Below, in pieces: positions 54,211-64,000 of a DNA stretch of 64,000 nucleotides. Each line of letters begins with the position of its first letter. Positions within the stretch are counted from its first letter, which is position 1. The stretch covers positions 247,959,305 through 248,023,304 of the forward strand of contig JAUPFV010000002.1 of NCBI GenBank assembly GCA_036936605.1. Reading direction: 5' to 3'. This stretch comes from Limnanthes douglasii subsp. nivea (lineage: Eukaryota; Streptophyta; Magnoliopsida; Brassicales; Limnanthaceae). The translations under genes and the position numbers were made by a program. The notes below the pieces were generated by a model. That model was not told the origin of the DNA. It searched no databases and saw only the letters and a list, made by a program, of their open reading frames with translations.

Positions 54211-55989
54211 AAGTCATACAGTTCCTCACAACTAATATTTGTTGCATGTATGTGGTCGTAGGGTCATAACCTCTGATAATAGATTACAATCCTAAAATGA
54301 TAAATTAGCTTTGTTTTGTAAACCAGAAGAATCAAATAAAAATTATCGGCATCCTTCTATCCCCAATAAAATGTGATAAAATGATACTTATCATTGATTT
54401 TCAATTATTTTTGTATTAATTTACTTGTTAATTTTAATTAATTATGAATAAAACACTATTATTTGGTTATTTTTTACTTATTACCGAAGATTGAGCAAAA
54501 AGGAGCAAAAAAAAAAGAAAAAACATTAAGATTGTAAATAGAAGCTACAATTAAAAAAATATATAAAAACCAAGAACTTCAAGATAATTAAAAAAATAAT
54601 AAAAGAAGAAAGAGAAAATATATAAAATTAATTAAACATCAAGATGCAAATATCTAATCTCCTAAGAATATATTATAAGATCTTATTATTTAATTTAAAA
54701 GAATAAAATATTTTTTTTAGTTTATTTGATGAGAATTACGATTTTATTCTTATGAAAAGAAGAAAGATTTGATCTTTAATAATAAATTATAATAATTTTT
54801 TATTTGCTTTAAAATGATAAATTAATTGTGATGCAGATAGTTTAGCGCTGGAATTTATGAAGACTGGCGATCACCCGAAGAATGCGGTGAATTGACAGTT
54901 TGGAGCTCCGGTGTCTGATTTTGACCCACAACACCTTGTTTCGAAGAAAACGACGCCATGAATGCAAGTCACCGGCTTCGCTCGTGACATATGGGATTTT
55001 TTGGGCATTTAGGGTCATCTATTAGTTTATTTCGAGTTTTTAATACTTTAGGATATTTTAGTAATTTTCTTATTTTTGTTTTAGGGTTTCAATTGAAACC
55101 TTATATAAACATATCTTCTTTACATTGTTTGGGGAGTTGTTTTGATTAAATAAAATTAGGGTTTATCCCTCTATCTAGCTTCTTTTGTGTTCTACTCTGA
55201 AACAAATTGTTTTACTTTATTTGATAAATATTATAATTATATTCTCTTCAAAATGTGCTTTAGTTTTGCAAGATTAAGGTTCAATAAAAAAACCCATAAG
55301 TCTTATTATATATAAAACTCTAACACATCAAACGAGAAAATATCACGCGATAGATAATCAAACATTGTTTTTTTCTTTTATATTTTTTGTTAAAAAACAG
55401 AATTTTATTGATTGCAAAGGGTTACATGTTGAGTTCATAATGGAGACCTTCATGGTGGGTATTTGCATTTGAGATGTAATTACATTGGAAAATTTCTAAA
55501 GACAATATTATTTCCAGAACTTGGTAAATTCTGATGCTCTAAGGGACTGATGCTTAAAGATCAAGAATAGTCTAATTCAAGTAGTGCCCCTATGTTAGGA
55601 ATCCATAATTGAAGATGTTGAAACTCTTGAAGGGCCAAAAACTCCAATTTTCATATTCTTGAAGTCTTGTGAGATATCCTTGTAAAGTACCTCCAAAATA
55701 TAGATAACCTGAAAATAAAACATGTTGGAGATGATGGCCAAGATATCTCCTGCCAGAAACGTAGTCGACTAATATGTTATGCAATGTTAGTAAGTAAGTC
55801 TAAAGTAACCTAAATTTAAGCTTTCGAGATAAATTATGGTTTTGAGGGAAACATGAGCTTGAAATGAGTTAAATGCACGATATGATTTGGATTTGATTAT
55901 CCATTTGGAAATTCAATCAACACCAAGATTTTGTTCACGGAAGACATATTTTAAATTTATTAAGGCCTAATAAGCTTTATACAGTAATT
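54211..55989. other. AT-rich region with one LTR-like patch
   Basis: No gene. About 54835-55200 is less AT-rich and has LTR-like features (CCTTATATAAACATATC near 55100, AGGGTTT words), but no partner copy, primer site or duplication was found. Confidence 0.4.
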
Positions 55990-56777
55990 CAGTATGGATT
56001 AAAGAAACAACTGAGCTAATTCAGAGCTTAACATCTCAATTATTAATAAAGAATCAGTTTCAATGTCTACATCAATTAGGTTATTACTGTAACAGAGCAG
56101 TTTACCAGTAATCAAGGTTCTAAACTCAACAATCAAGACAATGTTCTTTCCATATAAATGACTTGCAACTTTTCTAGGTTGCTAGTATTATCCCTAGATT
56201 TACCAGAGGAAGTACAAACAACAACATAATTAGGCTTTAGACGATCGTTTATAGAAGGTATCTATTTAACTACAATTGGATATTTGGGAGTAGTTATAGG
56301 ATTACAACAACCAAGTTATTTGGCCACTTTTAAGTCATTAAACCAGTGAGATTAGTTGTGGAGGTTAGAAATATCTAAGTTGACCAAGTAGGATTTTATT
56401 TTTCTTATTAAGATTTTGGAAGAACATGATTTGCCTTTATATTTTAAATTGTTTCGAGTTGTCCAAATTGTCCACCAGCTTCGCAAGATATATGGCATTC
56501 AACAAATAAACATGTCAGCCAATTAGGATGCCAAATATCCATGTGAAATACTGCCATACTTCGCAAGATATATGGCATTCAACCAATAAGTGAGAAATAA
56601 TTTTGGAGTTTGGGAAATACTGGAACTTAAATGCCAAGGAAACATTTTTGTGTTGCAGGATGTTTTCAACACAAAATAACCCATTAAGAAGTATCCATAA
56701 GATGAAGGAGCACATCTTAGGGTGATATAATTCCAAATTTTAGAATGAATAATGGCTTTTGGATGGACAATTCTCAA
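55990..56777 (-). pseudogene. LINE-type zinc-binding and RNase H relic 1
   Basis: The minus strand encodes MELYHPKMCSFILWILLNGL ... HLLVECHISCEVWQYF, the pattern of the RT-associated zinc-binding domain (zf-RVT) of plant non-LTR elements, followed downstream by an RNase H-like IETDSLLIIEMLSSEL near 55990-56050 in a broken frame. A small duplication of ACTTCGCAAGATATATGGCA lies near 56480 and 56555. Confidence 0.5.
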
Positions 56778-57044
56778 TGCTTGCCAAGTTTTCTTAAAAG
56801 AAAGGGACCCATCATTGGAGATTATCGAGATGAAGAAGTCATAACTGGAATCAGGTAATGATATTTTAGAAATTCGTTTGATATCTAAGGGGAGGATTTG
56901 ATATCTGAGCCGGTCAAGATTCCATGAACCATTTGACTAAAACATAGAAATCAAGGTGCTTTTATGCCAGTTATTATTCTCATGTTTAGAAAGCGTGATG
57001 AAAGGGTGATGGTTTACTCCATTTTTTTAACCAGAAGTCGATAT

Positions 57045-58065
57045 GGGTCGCTTTGGCCACCATCCACCTGCACGACAGGGCACAGGCTTGGTGGCAGCAA
57101 GTGAAGAAGACCCGTGAGCGTGAAGGCAATGAGAAAGTACGCAGTTGGGAGAAGTTCAAAAAAAATTCGCACGGCTTTCCTACCTTACAACTTCGAGCGG
57201 GAACTATTCCAGCGACTCCAGAATCTTCGTCAAGGACCACAATTTGTGGAAGAGTATACAGAAGAATTCTATCAGTTGTTGGCTCGTACTGATGTGAACG
57301 AGTCGCCGCATCAGCGGGTATCCCGCTATATTGGTGGGTTGCGCCTTCAGCTTCAAGATGTGTTGAACATGTTCGACCCATGCTCTGTTTCCGAAGCCCA
57401 TCGGCGTGCCCTCCAGGCAGAAAAATAGTTGGCTCGCCGGACCCAGATTGGCGTACGGACTGGTGCTCCTTCAAGGACTTCGGCGCCCAAACCAGTTCCC
57501 CGTCCAACCCCTGATCAGGTCCCTCATGGGCGCGGTGCGACCAGCCGTTCTTCAAGTAATTTACGTTGGTATGGCTGTTGTGAGTTAGGGTATCGTCAGG
57601 TAGAGTGTCTGAATGCTGCGGGTGCTAGGGGTCTTTTCTCTCACGAGGCGTTTGATGGTCCTCCGAAATTTGATACATATGATGATGATATGCATGAGGT
57701 TGCGGAGGAAGTTGTGACTGGTGATGTTGATGCAGTTTCGATGTTACGTCGCACTTTTCTGTCTCATCTCGTTCCTGATCAGAGTGACTGGCTGCAGAAT
57801 AATGTGTTTCAGTCGACTTGTACGATTGGCGGTAAGGTGTGCACCTTCATTATTGATGCTCGTAGCTGCGAGAATGTCATCTCCGAGACAGCGGTTTTGA
57901 AGCTCGGGCTGAAATCAGAATCGCACCCCAAGACATACAAGCTCGCCTAGCTAAGTAAAGGTACTGATATCACTGTGTCTAAACGTGTGCTTGTATCTTT
58001 TTCTGTGGGGCAGACATACCAGGATGAGGTGTTTTGTGATATCATCTCTATGGACGTTATGATTG
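57045..58065 (+). pseudogene. Chromovirus-type gag-protease fragment
   Basis: GC-richer island. The gag part reads ATIHLHDRAQAWWQQVKK, a +1 change in a run of A near 57160-57170, then FERELFQRLQNLRQGPQFVE and EEFYQLLARTDVNESPHQRV to the end of the gag domain. After a TAG at 57426-57428 the frame reads a linker, a zinc-knuckle-like RWYGCCELGYRQVEC and an aspartic protease region IIDARSCENVISETAVLKLG ending at a TAG at about 57948-57950, then SVGQTYQDEVFCDIISMDV. The catalytic-site region reads DARSC, unlike an active DTG/DSG. Both ends are truncated; no LTR is seen. Confidence 0.75.
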
Positions 58066-60408
58066 TAATAACCAATAAATCTTCCATAGAATAGGATACT
58101 TGAAGAATTTTAAGAATATAATCGACTCTATAAATATTCTCTAAATATTTGACATTAGTTAGTTAAGAGATAATCGAATGCATACCCTTGTATCAAATGT
58201 GCATGTGAAGAAAACAATATAATTACTATAATAGTTAACTTGTGTTCCATTTCGATAGAAGTCATAACCCTTACAGAAGCAATGATATTATAATGCGATT
58301 GTAGAGTATCAAGTGGTTGTTACCCATTAATATAATACAACTCGTGAATTAGTTACACCAGCAGAATCACACCTATTTTCATTTGAATATTTTTCCTCAA
58401 CAACAATGGTTACTTGGGACATTGGTCACTAGCATTTTTGTCGGTTCCTCCACGATAGAGTTATGAGAGACATCTCGAATTGAGGATGATATATTTTGGC
58501 ACATAATATGTTGTGTTTCTCACTGAAATGTAGGAGTACTAGGCATTGTACGCTCCAGTATTTTATTATTAGAGTCCTTAGAATTCATTCCCGCTCCATG
58601 CTTACTAGTTTATTTCCCTAAAATATTAAGGAAGACAATAAAAATTTCTTATAAACAAGAATGAGAAGTATTAAGATATGGATGAAAATGGGAAATAAAG
58701 AGAATAATGAAGAATAATATATAATAATAAACAATAATAAATTATTGGTAATTATAATAAATATTTCTCATCTCCACCACACAAGTGTCATAAATTTAAC
58801 TTGTCGTAAAATCAGCCTAACTGTATAGACAAAGTAGATCAAGAGTGCTATTACTAGCCATGAATTACGTCTGCAACCGTTTTTTGTATCTCTGAGAAAA
58901 CCTTCACGTGTACGTCCCTTGCAATTCCCTAAGAAAACTCTATTTTCCATTAAGGGCCCGACTTGTTATTAAATTTCTTTCAGAAACTTAATTGTTTTTA
59001 CAAATACTGGTATGCTCCTTTAAATTTATCAGTTGTATATATTATAATATTATTTTTTATGTTTTCACTTTGAAATGCCAGGACCTACCCATTCGGGTAA
59101 ATATGCAGCAATATCTTCTCACTTTGAAAAAATATGCAAGTTATTCTAGTGCTACATACTTTTTCATTTTTTTACCTTTGGAAAAATTGATCTTGTTTCT
59201 TCAAAATATAAATTGGTTCACAAACGTTTTTTTAACGTGATAAAAATAAATTCAGTATTGAACATACCTATATAAACTCATGACAATTCTGCTATATGTC
59301 ATTAGGTCCGACAGAAGGAAAAAACAACAAGGTGAAAATATCCACTTGAATAAAAAAACTTTAAAAACTTATCACTCATTTTATAAAATTGAAAAATAGA
59401 AGATTGATTTATCATATGCATTGATCCTTGGTATTAAGTTCTAGTTTTTCTTCAACTCAAAGTTCAAAGCCTTCATTATTCGACCGAACCCCCGATCCAT
59501 ACTCATTGAAATCGATATTGACAATATATATATATATACAAGACAACAAATGAATTTTACATAAAATATCAGACATAATTTTATACTTTTTTTTTATTTC
59601 GTTTTTTTTTTACAAAAATGAAATTTATTGCAAAAAAGAAGGGCCAATTCCCATTGAGTTACAATAAACTAGATTAAATATTTGATCTAGTTAATAAGTT
59701 TTAAACATAATATAATTTTTGGCTAAATTTACATGTTTGATCAAGATTAATCATTGAGTAGATTGAACTTGATTTCTTGAGCTATTGGTTTTGAGTTGAT
59801 AAGAGCTTAGAACGTTGGAACTATCTAGCAAAGTCTTCATTTCACTTGCTACATCCATGTTTATGGCTTGATTAAGAATCCTCTTATGTTTAGCTTCTTT
59901 CTTTGTTGACTTCGTATTGTTACCATTCTTATATTGAGACCTGCAAATCAAAAGTAAATTTTGTTGTCAAGATGTAATATTGCAAATAAATGTTAGTCAT
60001 CATATTGATAAGATTAATATCATAAGTTTGATTACATCGTGTTATCTCTATTTGTAAGTCTAAAGTAACCCAGCTCAAGACTTTAAAAAAAAAATAGCTC
60101 TTAATTGAGCAGGGGGAATCACCAAGATGAAATTACAGTTAGTTTTGATCTTAAGAGAACATTTCACAATCCAATCAACTGTGAAGTTTTAATCTCTATA
60201 AATCAGTTTTAAGGTCATTTTTGAAATTAAGATTTTTCTGTAATATGTGACAATTTGCGCTATACACCAAGGGGAAATTCCAATGGCTAAATAATCAAAC
60301 AGAATTTTTTGTCAATTTCAACATTCACTTTAGTATAACCAAGGTTTTTACATAGAGTGATCCATCAATGGGCGTTATGGTTTCAGCTATAATAGGGTTT
60401 TGTTTCCC
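58066..60408. other. AT-rich intergenic region, no gene seen
   Basis: Stops are frequent in all frames. A TA-rich run lies near 59525-59540. Short frames such as 59751-59951 (minus) have no recognisable domain. Confidence 0.5.
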
Positions 60409-61071
60409 TTATAACCTACTAATAACTAATTGCATGATACCATTTGAGTTCCTGATCAAAGTACCCCGATTTGACTCACTAGTGTGTGAGAAAATGCCAT
60501 CATCATTTAGTTTTAATCTATAGCCAAGAGGAGGATTCCATTTTACATATAAAGCAATCATGTTGTTTGATAAATGATGAAAACAATTTATATGTTTTGC
60601 AGTTTTAAGATCACCAGTCCATATTTTATTTGGAAGTAGAGTAGCAGAGGCTAACCTAAAAAGCATATTGATTATCTTATCTTTAATATGCTTTGAAGTT
60701 ATTGATGTGTTTTTATATTTAGCTTTGTTTATGGCAGACCATATACACCAACATTTTATAGATGGTATGATAGTTCTAATGTGAGTTGATTTATTAGTAG
60801 ATAATAGCCAACAACTAACTAGGTTTGAAATGCTCATGTGATTTGATATAAGAATGCCAGACAAGCCTGCAAAGTATTTCCATAGTTCTCCTGTTGTTTG
60901 GCATTGCAGAAAAAGATGATCAATTGATTCGGCTTGATTGTAAAATTGGCATTTTAATGCTAAGTTGAAAATTTTATTTTGTAGAACAATGTATACATAT
61001 ATTAGACCTTTGAGACTTCTCCAAATAGTGAAGTAACACTTTTTTTGGAGTGATTGAGTTCCATACCTCAT
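60409..61071 (-). pseudogene. LINE-type zinc-binding and RNase H relic 2
   Basis: A 220-codon minus-strand frame. The N-terminal half has the zf-RVT pattern (VLQNKIFNLALKCQFYNQ, AESIDHLFLQCQTTGELWKY), then a CWCIWSAINKAKY segment, then an RNase H-like start VKWNPPLGYRLKLNDDG and IRNSNGIMQL. Such domains end plant L1-type ORF2 or occur alone as relics. The expected LNxDGS is LNDDGI, so the RNase H is probably inactive. The reading frame ends at a TAG soon after the RNase H start. It resembles the 55990-56777 relic. Confidence 0.55.
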
Positions 61072-61859
61072 TATAAAATTGAATGGGGATCTTTGGATAT
61101 TATTTTTTCTAAGGTATCTTTGAAGTTAAAGAGACTAGATAAAAAAAGATTGCATTTTATAGATTCATGTCTGTTTTCATGGAGTTCTAGCATTCTACTA
61201 TGGAAGTAGACCAAAAGCAAAGTTGTGCGAGAATATGCGATTCCCATATTCCCTACAAATGGTATCAAAGTTCTAGACTCAAACATAATGCGATAGTCGT
61301 GAAATTCTCAGAAGTTGAATGATGAACCATAAGCCAGATTTCGTGCTCAAGGTGAATGATATGCTCGAGAGATCCTAGTTCAGTCAGTACCCATGGCTCA
61401 TCAAGCAGGTGGTACTTGATTGGAGTGTGGCACTAAGGAGCAAGACAGTGTGGTCTAATAGAGGGTGAGCACCTTGAGAGGAGGTTAAGTGGTACTTTGT
61501 TCGAGAGGAGGATTCTTAGGGTGGCGACCAAAGTCCCACACCCCACATCGGTTAAACATAAAAAAAAATATAAGTAAGAACATATCTCAACTAGTATGAG
61601 GCCTTTTAGAAATGGACAAAAACGAATATGTGCGTGAAAATCAATTGTTCTTAATTATATATTAATATCTGATGTCATTACAATTTTTTTAACTCATCTA
61701 AATAAAAATTTTATTTTTATTTTTAAATTTTACAAAGATTATAATCTATCAATAAAGATTATATATATAACCTAATCAATAAATGATATAGATAAATAAA
61801 TAATATTTAACATCACCTACATTATAAACATAAATTACAATTCCATCAAACTAATTTTT

Positions 61860-61915
<56 letters not shown>

Positions 61916-62340
61916 ATTTTTAGTTCTATAAAACAAATCCAATAGAAAACTCGACTTCCCAAATGATATAACAATTCCAACCAAAACTTGACACCTAAAG
62001 CTGGATAAAAGCTCAATCTTTATTTTACTATTATCACCTCTTTGTGGTTATCCAGAACCTCTAGTTGCTTATTCACTGTTCCATATGTCCGTTTTCTACC
62101 AGCTGAACAAACGGTTCGTGTTGGCTAAATAAACTACGTACAGATCTACTTTCTGACTTTAATGAATAAAAAAATATCCACGTAGTTGTTGACCAGTACA
62201 CTGAATCTTATAAAATTTGAAGACATAAATAAACAAGTAAATCCTTTCATTAGTAGTAAACATAAAAAAAAGTTAAATTTATTCCAACCACACATCCTCA
62301 AGTTATCCTCTTATTCTCTTTCATAATTATATCAGAAGAA
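61072..62340. other. Intergenic region with a TA microsatellite
   Basis: 61863-61911 is a (TA)n run of about 24 units. A GC-richer patch at 61320-61555 includes CCCACACCCCACATCGGTTA, a word common in plant LTRs, without other support. The stretch before 62340 is the upstream region of the small gene; no clear TATA box, a candidate TTATAAAAT near 62210. Confidence 0.5.
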
Positions 62341-62362
62341 GCCGGAAGGGTTACTAAACAAA

Positions 62363-62671
62363 ATGGAAGAAGCTGGTAAAGATTTTCCGGGTTTCCAAAC
62401 AAGTAGTAGTCATGACCACAAAGATGAGTTTGTGTGTGGAAGAAGGTTACAAAGTTATAGGCTTCGAAAAATAGCTCCTCTTCCCCTTCAGCTAATCAAC
62501 ACTAATGCCAGAATGGGTTGCAATTTGAATCCTCGTTTATCTTCGTCGTCGTCGGAATCACCATCTTTAAGTTCGATATGTGGTAATAAAGATCCGATTC
62601 CATTGCTGTCTCCTCTTGTTTTGCCTTCTATGCTTGAATCCTCGTATCTTCAAGGAGCAAAGTCTCGTTGA
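62363..62671 (+). CDS. Small single-exon host gene, 102 aa, unknown function
   Basis: Frame MEEAGKDFPGFQ to LQGAKSR, from an ATG in a strong plant context (AACAAAATGGAAG). The protein has a short acidic start, a central basic part (CGRRLQSYRLRKIAPLPLQL), a serine-rich stretch (LSSSSSESPSLSS) and a proline/leucine-rich end (PIPLLSPLVLPSML). No signal peptide, membrane segment or enzyme motif is visible. Codon usage and the CDS-like GC content stand out from the AT-rich surroundings, and the frame has no lesions. This is the type of short, disordered plant-specific protein whose family I cannot name. A T-rich 3' region follows, as in plant 3' UTRs. Confidence 0.65.
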   Translation: MEEAGKDFPGFQTSSSHDHKDEFVCGRRLQSYRLRKIAPLPLQLINTNARMGCNLNPRLSSSSSESPSLSSICGNKDPIPLLSPLVLPSMLESSYLQGAKSR

Positions 62672-64000
62672 ATTGTAATTTCTTTGTCCACTTAAGGGTT
62701 TGTAAAAGCTCTGTTGACTTCTGTGTGTTGTATTGTGTTTTAGGCATAGTTTTTGTGTTTACTTAGTTTCTTCAATTGGTTTCTTGGAGTTTTTCAAAAG
62801 AAACCTAAGATGTTATGCTACCAATGTCATGCTTTTTTCTTCTTAAATTTGTTGATCAACAAATCCTCTAAACTCTCAAGTTTTACTGAAATCGCATAGT
62901 ATAGTTATGGAGGTTATCGATATATTACTACCGTAACTGTTTAGTTAAGTTTTTAAAAATTATATTTTGATCACTATGAATCCAAACAATAGGAATCATC
63001 TACATGTTACATGTTTGTACCCAAAAAGAATATATCAAATATATAGTAAATTGATATATTTTGAATAACTTTTTTCTTTTCTAAACATTACTCTGAAAAT
63101 TTATATATATTAAGGTGATCTATTATTATTATCTGAATTTACAATATACAAAATAGATGATTATTGTGATATCATATTAAATAATTATTTTATTATGCTA
63201 TTTTTTTAATTAAATTTGTTACGTGTTAGTTTTTTTTATGATTTTTGATAAATTAATTATATGGTAAATATTAGGAAAACATAAAATGTTATCATTGCGA
63301 TATATATTTTATGAAAGTATCTCATCAAAACTGAATAATGAGTACGAATACAAAAAATTTAAAACATATGACTATACAATGTATATCAAATTTAGGATGA
63401 CACATCCAAAAATTTCACCACCATATTAAGGTAGAGATCGTTGTGAAATTCAATCACATTATGCAGTGGATCAACAAGTGGTAGGACAAGTAAATACAGT
63501 AGAATGTTTGCAATGACACGACATGATGTTGACACAAAACTACAGGTGGTGACAAATACCATATATGTATATACAATAAAAGATTATGAATCTAAACATC
63601 ATTTTATCTATTCTAAATTTGCAGTAAAAATAGTTAAATCCATAATAAAGTTGAGTGATGAGTTGTTAATTTCCATGCATGTTGGGTGTACGATGTTTAT
63701 AGGACAATAGTAGTTGACTTATTATGGTGGATATCATTGATTTTATTGTTATCCTCGGGTTTAATTTATTATCTGAATATCATGCATCAATAAATTGCTT
63801 TAACAAGATGATGATTTTAGATTACACAGAAAGACATATCTTTGTTGATGTGGACGTAAGATTATACCTAATACTTTAATTACGGTGGTCAAAACTATAT
63901 AAATTTTAAAAAAATATGTAAATAATCTACCGTTTATAACATTTATATTTCAAAACTCATTACTCAATTACAAGATATTTAAGTAGTTTGAGAACTTACA
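62672..64000. other. 3' flank of the small gene and AT-rich DNA
   Basis: The first 150 bp look like a 3' UTR (TGTGTTGTATTGTGTTTTAG). The rest is AT-rich with no recognisable gene or repeat. Confidence 0.5.

Noticed and set aside
54835..55290. Possible solo LTR
   Set aside because: TATA-like box and LTR-like words but no second copy, no duplication, no primer site in the window.
61240..61560. LTR-like patch with TGGTATCAAAG and CCCACATCGG words
   Set aside because: No paired repeat and no clear ends; words alone are too common.
63504..63710. 68-codon plus-strand frame
   Set aside because: Embedded in AT-rich DNA, no domain, no start context or composition change.

Overview
This window is repeat-rich DNA from a flowering plant nucleus, most likely a eudicot. 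The evidence is AT-rich intergenic sequence, GT-AG introns of 74-98 bp, plant-type TATA boxes, Ty3/gypsy elements of the Tat lineage (two RNase H domains), TRIM elements with a tRNA-Met primer site, L1-type LINE remnants, and fragments of plant RAD54 and eIF4A. The species cannot be named from the sequence. Only one ordinary host gene is supported, a small single-exon gene at 62363-62671.

Layout. 1-21699 is a four-level stack of Tat retrotransposons. D (oldest, 19292-21699) was hit by C (15815-19291), C by A0 (minus strand, 1-4481 plus 15009-15814, running off the left edge), and A0 by a member of its own family, A2 (4482-15008, complete, target duplication AGAGC). 21700-25361 is AT-rich with one foldback element. 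25362-30159 is a second foldback whose loop holds an LTR element, E (25581-29974, duplication ACCTA). E carries no retroviral genes; it carries a fused, decayed cDNA of a charged nuclear protein and RAD54. 31320-32333 is a TRIM (duplication GCAAA). A second, minus-strand TRIM (33032-34197) sits in a LINE remnant. 36478-39000 is a decayed relative of A, followed by a decayed gypsy pol on the plus strand. 41315-51789 is B, a complete and very young Tat element (duplication TACCC; its 283-bp LTRs differ at one site). 51795-64000 holds scattered fragments (eIF4A, chromovirus, LINE) and the small host gene.

How the parts work together. In A2 and B, gag-protease and pol share one reading frame separated by a single UAG, in the conserved context UAG-CAG-UUU, which suggests pol is made by readthrough. 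On the opposite strand, between pol and the 3' LTR, every Tat copy that reaches that region has an extra gene: a domain of the 'putative gypsy type transposon' family (PF04195), a basic stretch, a coiled coil and an acidic tail. This gene has its own TATA box and a phase-1 intron at the same codon in five copies from two diverged families. An intron on this strand is invisible to the splicing of the element's genomic RNA, so it can persist. The gene converges tail to tail with pol. Its conserved spliced structure, together with the RAD54-carrying element E, is the most interesting content of the window. All positions, splice sites and differences were read by eye; no database search was run.
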